DNA of 64,000 nt from Peribacillus sp. FSL E2-0218. Lineage in GTDB: Bacteria > Bacillota > Bacilli > Bacillales > DSM-1321. Location: assembly GCF_037992945.1 (NCBI RefSeq), contig NZ_CP150304.1:1181501-1245500 (forward strand). The letters are read 5' to 3'. The position numbers and the translations under genes are program-made. Below the pieces are notes generated by a model that was not told the origin of the DNA, did no database searches, and was given only the letters and a program-made list of their open reading frames with translations. Of this stretch, positions 42,281-50,355 are shown in pieces; positions within the stretch are counted from its first letter, which is position 1, and the number at the start of each line of letters is the position of its first letter.

Positions 42281-43426
42281 TTAGTTAGCAGACAATTTCA
42301 AACCTTCCTGCATCTGTTCGTCCTCTTCGACAAAAATGCGGTGTTCGCTTCCTTTATCGAAAAAGTGGGCTTTATTCATATCGAGGGCAAGCTCGATTTT
42401 TTCGCCTGCATGAATGATATTTTTGGCATCTACCCGTGCAACGAAGTCCTGTCCTTCAAGCGTGGAGTAAAGCATGATTTCCGCCCCCATGAGTTCTGCC
42501 ACATCGATGTGGGTTTTGAATAGGGCATTCGGGGAATCCGTGAAGTATTCACCTTCATTATGGAAATCCTCCGGCCGGATGCCAAGGATGATATCTTTTC
42601 CAACATAGCCTTGATCACGCAACATTCTCATTTTCGCTGCAGGTATCTCAAACGTTTGCTCACCCATTTTGATGAAGCCTTCTTTTAATGTCCCGTTGAA
42701 GAAGTTCATGGCAGGTGATCCAATAAAACCTCCGACGAAAACGTTGATCGGTTTCTCATAGACGTCTTTTGGGGCACCGACCTGTTGGATGATGCCATCC
42801 TTCATGACGACAAGCCTTGTCGCCATCGTCATCGCTTCCGTTTGGTCATGTGTGACATATATCGTCGTTGTATCAAGTCGTTTATGTAGCTTGGCTATTT
42901 CCGCGCGCATTTGGACCCGGAGTTTTGCGTCAAGATTGGATAACGGCTCATCCATCAAGAAAACTTTTGCGTCCCTTACTATTGCACGGCCAAGTGCCAC
43001 ACGTTGGCGCTGCCCGCCTGAAAGCGCTTTAGGTTTTCTGTTTAGATATTCTTCAAGACCAAGGATCCTTGCCGCTTCAGTGACCCTTTGCTTAATTTCC
43101 GCTTTTGGCGTTTTCCTCAGTTTTAATCCGAATGCCATATTGTCATAGACGGACATATGGGGATATAATGCGTAGTTTTGGAAAACCATAGCGATATCAC
43201 GATCTTTTGGCGGTACATCATTGACTCGTTTGCCGTCGATATATAAATCACCCTGTGAGATGTCCTCAAGGCCGGCAATCATCCGTAAAGTCGTCGATTT
43301 CCCGCAGCCGGAAGGTCCTACAAACACAATGAATTCCTTATCGGCAACATGAAGGTTAAAATCCTTAACAGCCGTCACCTTTTTATCATAAATCTTGAAA
43401 ATATGATCCAATACTAGCTCTGCCAT
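42281..43426 (-). CDS. msmX: MsmX-like sugar ABC transporter ATPase
   Basis: ATPase of 381 aa that energises carbohydrate ABC importers. Walker A is FVGPSGCGKSTTLRMIAGLE, signature ALSGGQRQRVALGRAI, Walker B VFLMDEPLSNLDAKLRVQMR, followed by the MalK-type TOBE/OB domain (IILGIRPEDFHNE). In Bacillus MsmX is a shared ATPase for several sugar transporters (established). The frame extends to 43465, but ATG 43426 follows AAAGGGGG. It is alone, with no permease genes next to it, which suits a multitask ATPase. The adjacent gene on the same strand encodes a PucR-type regulator. Confidence 0.85.
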   Translation of the reverse strand: MAELVLDHIFKIYDKKVTAVKDFNLHVADKEFIVFVGPSGCGKSTTLRMIAGLEDISQGDLYIDGKRVNDVPPKDRDIAMVFQNYALYPHMSVYDNMAFGLKLRKTPKAEIKQRVTEAARILGLEEYLNRKPKALSGGQRQRVALGRAIVRDAKVFLMDEPLSNLDAKLRVQMRAEIAKLHKRLDTTTIYVTHDQTEAMTMATRLVVMKDGIIQQVGAPKDVYEKPINVFVGGFIGSPAMNFFNGTLKEGFIKMGEQTFEIPAAKMRMLRDQGYVGKDIILGIRPEDFHNEGEYFTDSPNALFKTHIDVAELMGAEIMLYSTLEGQDFVARVDAKNIIHAGEKIELALDMNKAHFFDKGSEHRIFVEEDEQMQEGLKLSAN

Positions 43427-43553
43427 GAAAAATCCCCCTTTTAAACTACTGATTACTTGTACCAATTAACTATAGTCTAAGCTATCAGTTTAGAAAAAAG
43501 TATGTGCACATTGCACAAAAATGGATAATGATCCTTTTCTTGCAAACGGAAAG

Positions 43554-44441
43554 TCAATCATTCAATAACATAAGCAAGTAAGCAGTCAATGCGTGCCGAA
43601 AGTTTCTTATATCGAGTCCTGTCCTCTCGGTGAATTTGTCTATCCGGTACTGCAGGCTGTTCCGGTGTATATAAAGCTGTTTGGCGGCATGTGTGGCATT
43701 GGAATTACACTCGATATACGTTTTGATCGTATTGATAAGCTCCGTATCCTTCCTGGTCTTGCCAAGAATCTGATTGATATACCACTGCGTATTCGCATCA
43801 GATTGCCGATTCAATAGTATGTAGGGGATGATATCGGCCAAATCGGTCACCTTCAAATCCGGCAACTCAGCTTGTGCCAAGGCAAAACATTTTTTCTCCC
43901 GAAGCCTGTGGTTATGAAGGTCTTGGCTGACAAGGTGAAAGCGCCCGGTGAACATCCGCGTCTTTACATAAAAATCACTTTCCAGTGTAGAGGAGATGGC
44001 GAGCAGGTCGTTCTTCGATAATGCCTCACCCTTGTCCGTTTCAATCAGGATTCCCTCCGTCTCATTGTCCCAGATCAAGGCTGCGTCGGATGGCACGAAA
44101 GCAAGGCAGGCATCTTCAAAATCAGGCCGGGAAAAATCGGCATGACTCAGCTTGAAGTGAATGAAGCGCACGTTTTCCCAGCTTGTCAAAGGCAGGGGTG
44201 CATTCGGTTCGGTTAAAAAAGCATTCCAAGATGGTTCCGAAAACGTGGTGAAATGGGTATGGTCCAAGGAAGACGGAAAAAGCAGCTCCAATAAACGGGT
44301 TTCCTCGGCTGTGATTTCAAAGCGGGGGATGCCGAGAATGCTTCCCATTGAGTCCTCGAACCAAACAAATTCAGAGATGTCATCTGTATCGGCTTTATTA
44401 TAAATCGCGTTGGGGAACTTTTGTTTAAGATTTTCAAGCAC
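43554..44441 (-). CDS. PucR/CdaR-type helix-turn-helix regulator
   Basis: Regulator of 295 aa. The C-terminal 55 residues carry the PucR-type HTH: TIKTYIECNSNATHAAKQLY followed by IHRNSLQYRIDKFTERTGLD. The N-terminal 200 residues have no clear sensor domain I recognise. The start is GTG 44441 after AAGGTGAAG. It is 127 bases upstream of the msmX start, which suggests but does not prove that it controls msmX in response to carbohydrate. Confidence 0.75.
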   Translation of the reverse strand: MLENLKQKFPNAIYNKADTDDISEFVWFEDSMGSILGIPRFEITAEETRLLELLFPSSLDHTHFTTFSEPSWNAFLTEPNAPLPLTSWENVRFIHFKLSHADFSRPDFEDACLAFVPSDAALIWDNETEGILIETDKGEALSKNDLLAISSTLESDFYVKTRMFTGRFHLVSQDLHNHRLREKKCFALAQAELPDLKVTDLADIIPYILLNRQSDANTQWYINQILGKTRKDTELINTIKTYIECNSNATHAAKQLYIHRNSLQYRIDKFTERTGLDIRNFRHALTAYLLMLLND

Positions 44442-44683
44442 TATTCTTCACCTTCTTTCTCCCTATCATTATAGCGAAAAAAAATAAAGTTCAAAAGAAT
44501 AGGATGTAACAGATGTTTTTCAAAAAAGGAAACTCATGGTTCTAAAAGGGAGTTCAAAGAAAAATTACAAATATTCGTAACGTTTATTCCTATCTTGCCC
44601 ACTATGCTGTGTTTAGTGATTGTGCTTTGGCTCGTCATCATTTTGGCTGGGGCCGTTTTCAATAAATGAATGTACAAGAAGTA

Positions 44684-44727
44684 AAAGGGTGAGGCATATT
44701 TTGCAATCATAATATGCCTCACCCTTT
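44684..44727. terminator. Bidirectional terminator
   Basis: 17-bp stem AAAGGGTGAGGCATATT / AATATGCCTCACCCTTT, located between the met-operon dehydrogenase and the divergent-end region, followed by TATTTTTA. Confidence 0.75.
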
Positions 44728-44766
44728 ATTTTTATGGCTTTTACGATGTGGGTCGTGGATCTCCTA

Positions 44767-45873
44767 TTAGTTCATGGATTTGCTCGCGGGGTTTGTAAGG
44801 ACTTCAAGGTTTTGCATGGCAGCTGCCACTTTCTCCATGGTTATATCAGGGAAAAGGAGGTGGATGGCTTCACCCTCCATTACAGATAGGGCGGCCATTT
44901 GCTCCAGTTCCGCTTTATGCTCCAAGGTAAGGCCAATTTCGGATAAAGTCCTCGGCAGCTTAAGAGATTCGTAGATGGGGAGCAGCTGTTTGATATCCGA
45001 GAATTTTCCTTCTAGCAATAACTGCACTAAAATGCCATATGCCACTTTTTCCCCATGCAGTAAATGATGAGTTTGTTCAAGGGAGGTCATGCCATTATGA
45101 ATGGAGTGGGCACCTGCAATTCGCAGGAACTGGTCACCAAAGCCTCCCACTAGGCCACTCGTGACGATATTCGTTTCCATTACACGCTGAAGGGAATCCG
45201 TCCATTTTCCCTTTGTCAAATCCGCCAGGGCTTCTTCTCCATGTGTCAATAAAACTTCCTGGCATTGCTTCGCGGCTATGTGTGCCAATTCAATGCAGGT
45301 GGACTTGGTCGCAATTTTTTCTACGAGTGCATTGCCCTCATACCATTTCGCCAATGTATCACCGATTCCTGCCCGGAGATAGGCAATAGGCGAGTCCAGC
45401 AGTATTCCTGGCTCGATCAGTAACATCCAGGCGCTTTTTTCATGAATATCGAACCGCACATATGAACCGTTACGATCATAAATGACGCTTAATGGTGTCC
45501 AAGCGGCACAAGTGGAAGCGAGGGTCGGAATGAGGATGATTTCCTTTCCAATGGAGTTTCCCGCTGATTTGGCAAGGTCGAGCAGCTTGCCTCCGCCAAT
45601 TCCGATTAAGACATCCACGTTTTCTTCCTGTGCGTACTTAACCACACGCTCAATCTCAAGATCACTGCACTCCCCATTATATTTTAAAAGTTTCGTTTCG
45701 ACATTTTCTAATGCAGGAAAGAAGGGTTCAGCCACTTCCCACGATTTGTCTCCGTGAATAACAAGCACTTTACGCATGTTCGCTTTATTTAGTTTTGTTT
45801 CCAGCGTATCGAGAATATTAGCCATGCAGGCATAGTAGGAGGGACCGCTGCGGACTTCCAGTAGGGTATTCAT
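44767..45873 (-). CDS. Iron-containing alcohol dehydrogenase family protein (GldA/HcxA-like)
   Basis: Dehydrogenase of 368 aa from the glycerol-dehydrogenase-like branch. NAD-binding region is DVLIGIGGGKLLDLAKSAGN, with IPTLASTCAAWTPLSVIYD next. Metal ligands are suggested by GIGDTLAKWYEGNA, AHSIHNGMTSL and HHLLHGEKVAYG. It is the last gene of the metN-metP-metQ operon (78 bases after metQ) and thus under the SAM riboswitch. The E. coli relative HcxA reduces 2-oxo acids such as 2-oxobutanoate. A role in methionine-derived oxo acid metabolism is inference. The ATG 45873 has GAAGGAG 11 bases upstream. Confidence 0.8.
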   Translation of the reverse strand: MNTLLEVRSGPSYYACMANILDTLETKLNKANMRKVLVIHGDKSWEVAEPFFPALENVETKLLKYNGECSDLEIERVVKYAQEENVDVLIGIGGGKLLDLAKSAGNSIGKEIILIPTLASTCAAWTPLSVIYDRNGSYVRFDIHEKSAWMLLIEPGILLDSPIAYLRAGIGDTLAKWYEGNALVEKIATKSTCIELAHIAAKQCQEVLLTHGEEALADLTKGKWTDSLQRVMETNIVTSGLVGGFGDQFLRIAGAHSIHNGMTSLEQTHHLLHGEKVAYGILVQLLLEGKFSDIKQLLPIYESLKLPRTLSEIGLTLEHKAELEQMAALSVMEGEAIHLLFPDITMEKVAAAMQNLEVLTNPASKSMN

Positions 45874-45950
45874 CGTTTTTTTTTCTCCTTCATGTAAAGG
45901 CCTGTTCCACAAAAAGGGACGCAGGCCTCGAATTTAAGTTTTTTGGTCGA

Positions 45951-46772
45951 TCACTTCATCCAATCAGGTTTTCCGAAACCGACGAAATGGCTATCGATCA
46001 CTTTTTCAAACTCGGAGGACTCTACCACTTTTTTAATATCCTTGGCATATTGAGCGTCTACATCTTTTGTATTCACAGCGACGACGTTTCGATACATATC
46101 TGGCATATTTTCCAATACAAGGGCGTCCTCAAGCTTCATTTTTGCTGCAAGCGCGAAATTGCCTGGCACCGCGGATAGATCGACACTTTCCGTTGCCCGA
46201 GGCAATTGGGCGGATTCCAATGGCTTGAATTGGATATTTTTAGGGTTTTTCGTTACGTCTTTTTCAGAAATTTTTAAAGGATCGACATCTGGATCGACTT
46301 CAATCAACTTTTCATCGACCAATACTTTAAGTGCACGTGCAAGGTTGACCGGATCATTTGGCAAAGCCAAGGATGCGCCGTCTTTAATGTCTTTTAACGA
46401 TTTATATTTGTTCGAGTAAATCCCCATCGGTGCTGTAGGAACGATGATAAGGTCAGAGAGCTTTAGATTATTTTCTTTAGCGAAGTTTTCCATATACACT
46501 TTATGCTGGAATAGGTTTGCGTCGATCGAGTCGTTGCCAAGCGACTTATTCGGCTGGATATAATCAGTGAATTCAACGATTTCCACCTTGTAGCCGAGAT
46601 CCTCCAGACCTGGTTTGATGGCTTCATTGACCATATCGGCGTATGGGCCGGTGGTCGCCCCGATCTTCAATTCTTTTTTGTCTTCGGTTTTTGGGGATGC
46701 ATTGTCGCTTCCGCAAGCCGTCAACCCAAGGGCAAGGGCACATACCGATATTAACGAAGCTATTTTCTTCAT
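45951..46772 (-). CDS. metQ: Methionine-binding lipoprotein of the ABC importer
   Basis: Extracellular solute-binding lipoprotein of 273 aa. The signal peptide MKKIASLISVCALALGLTAC ends with a lipobox LTAC, so Cys20 is lipidated and the protein is anchored outside the membrane. The mature part has GATTGPYADMVNEAIKPGL, EFTDYIQPN, DANLFQHKVYMENFAKENN and PNDPVNLARAL, all typical of the NlpA/MetQ family. It binds methionine (D- and L-). It is the third gene of the SAM-riboswitch-controlled operon. Confidence 0.93.
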   Translation of the reverse strand: MKKIASLISVCALALGLTACGSDNASPKTEDKKELKIGATTGPYADMVNEAIKPGLEDLGYKVEIVEFTDYIQPNKSLGNDSIDANLFQHKVYMENFAKENNLKLSDLIIVPTAPMGIYSNKYKSLKDIKDGASLALPNDPVNLARALKVLVDEKLIEVDPDVDPLKISEKDVTKNPKNIQFKPLESAQLPRATESVDLSAVPGNFALAAKMKLEDALVLENMPDMYRNVVAVNTKDVDAQYAKDIKKVVESSEFEKVIDSHFVGFGKPDWMK

Positions 46773-46829
46773 ATAAACTTCCTCCTAAAAATGTTATGTA
46801 TGGTTTGAATCATGGGTAAAAGAAAGATT

Positions 46830-47498
46830 CTATCGTTTGTTGACTAAATATGACGCCTTGTCACCAAGCATTTGGATGATTTGTACAAGGCAGATCAAGA
46901 CGACGATCGTCGTGATCATGACCGTATTATCATAGCGGTAATATCCGAACCTGATGGCCAGGTCTCCAATTCCGCCTCCCCCAATCGTTCCTGCCATGGC
47001 GGAATAACCGATAAGGGAAATGGTCGTTAATGTAAGTCCTTGGATGATACCCGGTTTTGCCTCAGGCAGAAGTACATCTTTTATGATCATCCACGGCGTG
47101 GCACCGACGGCGATTGCCGCCTCAATCACCCCTTTGTCTATTTCGCGCAATGCCGATTCAACGATCCTTGCAAAAAAAGGTATCGCGGAAACGGAGAGGG
47201 ATACGGAAGCAGCCTTTGGTCCTATCGTCGATCCCGTAAGCAAATTCGTTAAAGGAAGGAGGGCGACCAAGAGAATGATGAATGGGATGGAACGGACAAT
47301 ATTGACTACGAAGCCGAGAGAACGATTCAAGATACTATTTTCGAAGAACAAGTTCCTCGTTGTCGTAAACAGTAATACGCCAAGCGGCAAGCCGATAAGA
47401 AGGGCAACCGCCAGTGAGACACCCACCATATAAATCGTTTCAATGAATGCTTTATTAAGGTCAGGCAGGATATTGATGATGGAATCAAGCAGTGACAT
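46830..47498 (-). CDS. metP: Methionine ABC transporter permease
   Basis: Membrane permease of 222 aa with five hydrophobic helices. The EAA-type motif of binding-protein-dependent permeases reads EAAIAVGATPWMIIKDVLLP. This matches MetP (YusB) in length and order. The first codons overlap the end of metN by 14 bases, so translation is coupled. Confidence 0.92.
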   Translation of the reverse strand: MSLLDSIINILPDLNKAFIETIYMVGVSLAVALLIGLPLGVLLFTTTRNLFFENSILNRSLGFVVNIVRSIPFIILLVALLPLTNLLTGSTIGPKAASVSLSVSAIPFFARIVESALREIDKGVIEAAIAVGATPWMIIKDVLLPEAKPGIIQGLTLTTISLIGYSAMAGTIGGGGIGDLAIRFGYYRYDNTVMITTIVVLICLVQIIQMLGDKASYLVNKR

Positions 47499-48501
47499 GT
47501 TTTAGCACCTCCACAGAGCTGGTACGATTCTTTATATAGGCTAATGCCGAAAGGATTTCAGCAGCATCGCCATTCAATTCGATGATCAATATCCCTAAAG
47601 GTATATCCTGAATATACTCGATTTTCCCGTGCAGGATATTACCCTTTACCGAATAAGATTGTAGGGTATCGGAGAGAATCGATTCACCTGCCGTTTGCCC
47701 TTCGAATTGAATTTTTATGATCGTTCCTTCACTTTCCTCAATCAAATGTGAGGGAAGCTCAAAATCTAGTACACTGCAAATGAATTTTTTCGTTAACTCC
47801 TCTTTAGGCTGTGAAAATATTTCATAAACCGAACCTTCTTCTATCACCCGCCCATCCTGCATGACCGCGACCCGATGGCATAGTTCCTTGACCACTTCCA
47901 TTTCATGTGTAATCAATACGATGGTGATGCCAAGTTCGCGACTGATTTTCTTCAGTAGCTGTAAGATGGCTTTAGTCGTGGTGGGATCAAGGGCTGAAGT
48001 CGCCTCATCACATAACAATACAGTGGGATCATTGGCTAATGCACGAGCGATTCCGACCCGCTGCTTCTGGCCGCCGCTAAGTTGGGCGGGATAAACATCC
48101 TTTTTGTCGCTGAGTCCTACGATATCCAACAGTTGTAAAACACGTAACGTAATGGCTCCCTTCGATTGATGCGCTGCCTTCAAGGCAAAAGCCACATTTT
48201 CAAAAACGGTTTTGGAACTGACCAGGGAAAAGTGCTGAAAGATCATTCCGATTTTTTGACGTTGCTTACGCAGCTCCTTGCTAGATAAAGAGGTTAAGTC
48301 AGTTCCGTCAATGATGATATTTCCTCCTGTCGGACGTTCAAGCAAATTCAAGCAGCGAAGTAATGAGCTTTTGCCTGCTCCGCTGTAGCCGACAATTCCA
48401 TATACTTCCCCTTTTTGAATGGTTAAAGAAACGTTATCCACTCCGATAACTCGGTTTTTCTTCGATATGTATTCCTTCCTGACTGAACGGATTTCAATCA
48501 T
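47485..48501 (-). CDS. metN: Methionine ABC transporter ATPase
   Basis: ATPase of 338 aa for methionine import. Walker A is GYSGAGKSSLLRC, signature LSGGQKQRVGIARAL, Walker B LLCDEATSALDPTTT. The C-terminal 90 residues are the NIL domain (IIKIQFEGQTAGESILSDTL), which binds methionine and inhibits transport. This C-terminal domain distinguishes MetN. It is the first gene of metN-metP-metQ-dehydrogenase and is directly behind a SAM riboswitch. Confidence 0.93.
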   Translation of the reverse strand: MIEIRSVRKEYISKKNRVIGVDNVSLTIQKGEVYGIVGYSGAGKSSLLRCLNLLERPTGGNIIIDGTDLTSLSSKELRKQRQKIGMIFQHFSLVSSKTVFENVAFALKAAHQSKGAITLRVLQLLDIVGLSDKKDVYPAQLSGGQKQRVGIARALANDPTVLLCDEATSALDPTTTKAILQLLKKISRELGITIVLITHEMEVVKELCHRVAVMQDGRVIEEGSVYEIFSQPKEELTKKFICSVLDFELPSHLIEESEGTIIKIQFEGQTAGESILSDTLQSYSVKGNILHGKIEYIQDIPLGILIIELNGDAAEILSALAYIKNRTSSVEVLKHVTA

Positions 48502-48521
48502 GAGCCAACCCCCTTAAGCAT

Positions 48522-48675
48522 AAAAAAAACTGTCTCTATCATTCAGAAAGAGGCAGCGAAATTATATCTCGTCTTATCTTTCAGAATGCAATCATTCTGC
48601 AGGAAGTGGCACCGTTCCCGATTGGGGCGGTTGCCGGACATCACAGGGCCTGATCCCTCCGTCACTCTTGATAAG
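48522..48675 (-). ncRNA. SAM (S-box) riboswitch of metN-metP-metQ
   Basis: Minus-strand consensus parts in order: CTTATCAAGAGTGACGGAGG, GGCCCTGTGATGTCCGGCAA, GGTGCCACTTCC and GAAAGATAAG. Terminator stem CTGCCTCT / AGAGACAG (48530-48556) precedes T8. It switches off methionine import when SAM is plentiful. Confidence 0.95.
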
Positions 48676-48718
48676 TAAATTATTATTTTGGAATATTTCA
48701 ATTTTTTTAATATATTCT

Positions 48719-48747
48719 ATAGTATTTGTTAATCACCTCATTGTCAA
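48719..48747 (-). promoter_or_regulatory. Sigma-A promoter of the metNPQ operon
   Basis: Minus-strand TTGACA, exactly 17-base spacer, TACTAT, about 44 bases before the riboswitch aptamer. Confidence 0.75.
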
Positions 48748-48889
48748 TGAATTCTGTGATTTTAGAATAATTTTTTTTGCTTGTTCCATTAATTCCTTGT
48801 CAAATGGGGGGGATGGTAATACATTTATTGTAATAAATAGAAAAAACGTGGAGTGTAGCTATCTAATAAAATGAAGGGTGTGCAGGTTC

Positions 48890-49714
48890 ATGATAGAGGT
48901 TAAGACGGTAAATGATGTGGTTTGTGTGCACGGAATTCCGGGGGGAGTCAGGTCGGGGATGAGCGTTTATGTGTTTCTAACGGACGGTCTTCTGATTGAT
49001 ACGGGCGCCCAGATTTTAATGGATGGACTCATTCCTTTCTTTGAGTCAGCCGACTTCGATTCGGTGGCCCTTACGCATTATCATGAAGACCATACGGGAG
49101 GAGCCGCCTGGATTCAGGAACATAAAAAGGTTCCGATATTCATTCATCCGGTGTCGGTTGAGGCTTGTGCGAAAGATGCTGAATATCCCGCTTATCGTAA
49201 AATGTTTTGGGGAAGGAGGGATGCTTTCAAAGCTGAGCCGCTTGGGGAGGCCGTTCATTCCCGAAGCCAAGCATGGGAGCCGATTTACACCCCCGGTCAT
49301 GCGCATGACCATATGGTGTATTTGAATCGCAATACCGGCATGCTTTTTTCAGGCGATCTTTTCGTCACTCCAAAAACAAAACTTGTTCTGCGGGAAGAGT
49401 CCGTTCCGGTAATCATTCATTCCATAAAAAGATTGCTTCACTATGACTTTGGGGAGATGTTTTGTTGCCATGCCGGGTATGTTCCGAATGGAAAGGATAT
49501 GTTCAGAAAAAAACTCGATTATTTGGAAAACCTCCGTGGTGAAATTTTGCTTTTGCATGAACAAGGACGAACGGTGCGTGAGATTCAGCATCTCGTTTTA
49601 CCCCATCGATACCCCCTTATCGAAATATCGGAGCATGAATGGGATTCGGAGCATATCATTACATCGATATTGAATGAAAATGTTCTGGATGCAAGTGAGA
49701 AAACAAGGAAGTAG
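48890..49714 (+). CDS. MBL-fold metallo-hydrolase
   Basis: Metallo-beta-lactamase-fold hydrolase of 274 aa. The metal motif HxHxDH is in LTHYHEDHTGGAAW, a further His in YTPGHAHDHMVYL, and an Asp in FSGDLFVTPKT. The C-terminal half has HAGYVPNGKDMFRKKL and a helical tail that recalls hydroxyacylglutathione hydrolase or DNA-processing relatives, but the substrate is unknown. The frame begins at GTG 48878, yet ATG 48890 (MIEVKTVNDV) gives the usual start. It is divergent from the met operon and stands alone. Confidence 0.8.
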   Translation: MIEVKTVNDVVCVHGIPGGVRSGMSVYVFLTDGLLIDTGAQILMDGLIPFFESADFDSVALTHYHEDHTGGAAWIQEHKKVPIFIHPVSVEACAKDAEYPAYRKMFWGRRDAFKAEPLGEAVHSRSQAWEPIYTPGHAHDHMVYLNRNTGMLFSGDLFVTPKTKLVLREESVPVIIHSIKRLLHYDFGEMFCCHAGYVPNGKDMFRKKLDYLENLRGEILLLHEQGRTVREIQHLVLPHRYPLIEISEHEWDSEHIITSILNENVLDASEKTRK

Positions 49715-49813
49715 GGTATATTGCCAAGAGAATGCGTAATCAGTTCCAGACAATTGACTGATGGAAGGAAGAGTGAGAGGTTTTCATGCTTGTAAAAAGC
49801 GTAATAAGCCATT

Positions 49814-49946
49814 TAGACTGTAGGCAAACTCGCAAATAATGGAGGCTGCTTACAGTTATTTTTGTTGATGAGACCGTAATCATGATTAAGAGGTTGGACT
49901 GCGATCGTTCCTTTCCACTTCATGCACTCGCTTATCCGCGAGCGCT
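49814..49946 (+). repeat. Degenerate copy of the IS1182-type left end
   Basis: TAGACTGTAGGCAAACTCG (49814-49832) matches the first 19 bases of the IS left end at 17 positions. About 80 bases later, TTTCCACTTCATGCACTCGC and the following CTTATCCGCGAGCG match TTTCCACTCCAGGCACTCGC / CTTTCCGCGGGCG inside the IS leader. The rest has decayed. It seems to be a remnant of an old insertion between the MBL gene and the TagF-like genes. Confidence 0.5.
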
Positions 49947-50355
49947 CCGTTCCTAGCTGTTTTCAACTCGATAAAAATATTTTTTTGCGCGAACGGATCT
50001 AAGAATTTGTGTGAGTGCATGTAAGCTGGATAGGGACAAGTACAGAAGGTAGTAGGTCCGAGTCCCTTTATTATAGGGGGTTGAAGCATATGGATCAGGA
50101 ATAATCACCTAAAAGAAGGGGAGTGAAAATTAATCAGGTGAACAAAATTAATTTTCTAAAATAAGGAAAAAACACCCACTTTGGTCTCATGAAGTTTTGA
50201 TGTTATTCGCATGATTTGGTATAATTTTATGTTTAGAAGCATGCAATCTACTAAATAATAAAAAGAACCACAAAATATTAATTTATGGAATTATTAGAAT
50301 ATATTTTAAGCAAGGGATTGTCATGTACAATAAATAACGACTGTTCTCTTATGGG
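49947..50355 (+). other. Region upstream of the TagF-like genes
   Basis: About 410 bases, AT-rich toward the gene. Apart from the promoter at 50197-50225 it holds no supported gene. A minus-strand frame over 49886-50089 lies partly in the repeat and has no ribosome site. The 5' untranslated leader after the promoter is about 125 bases with no evident riboswitch. Confidence 0.4.
50197..50225 (+). promoter_or_regulatory. Sigma-A promoter of the TagF-like operon
   Basis: TTGATG, 17-base spacer, TATAAT (50220-50225). It is a near-consensus housekeeping promoter about 130 bases before the first gene. Confidence 0.75.

Noticed and set aside
44595..44669. Short hydrophobic frame (LPTMLCLVIVLWLVIILAGA)
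   Set aside because: Looks like a membrane helix, but I find no convincing start codon or ribosome site.
49886..50089. 67-codon minus-strand frame in the region of the eroded repeat
   Set aside because: Lies partly in a repeat remnant, has no ribosome site; likely a repeat-derived frame.
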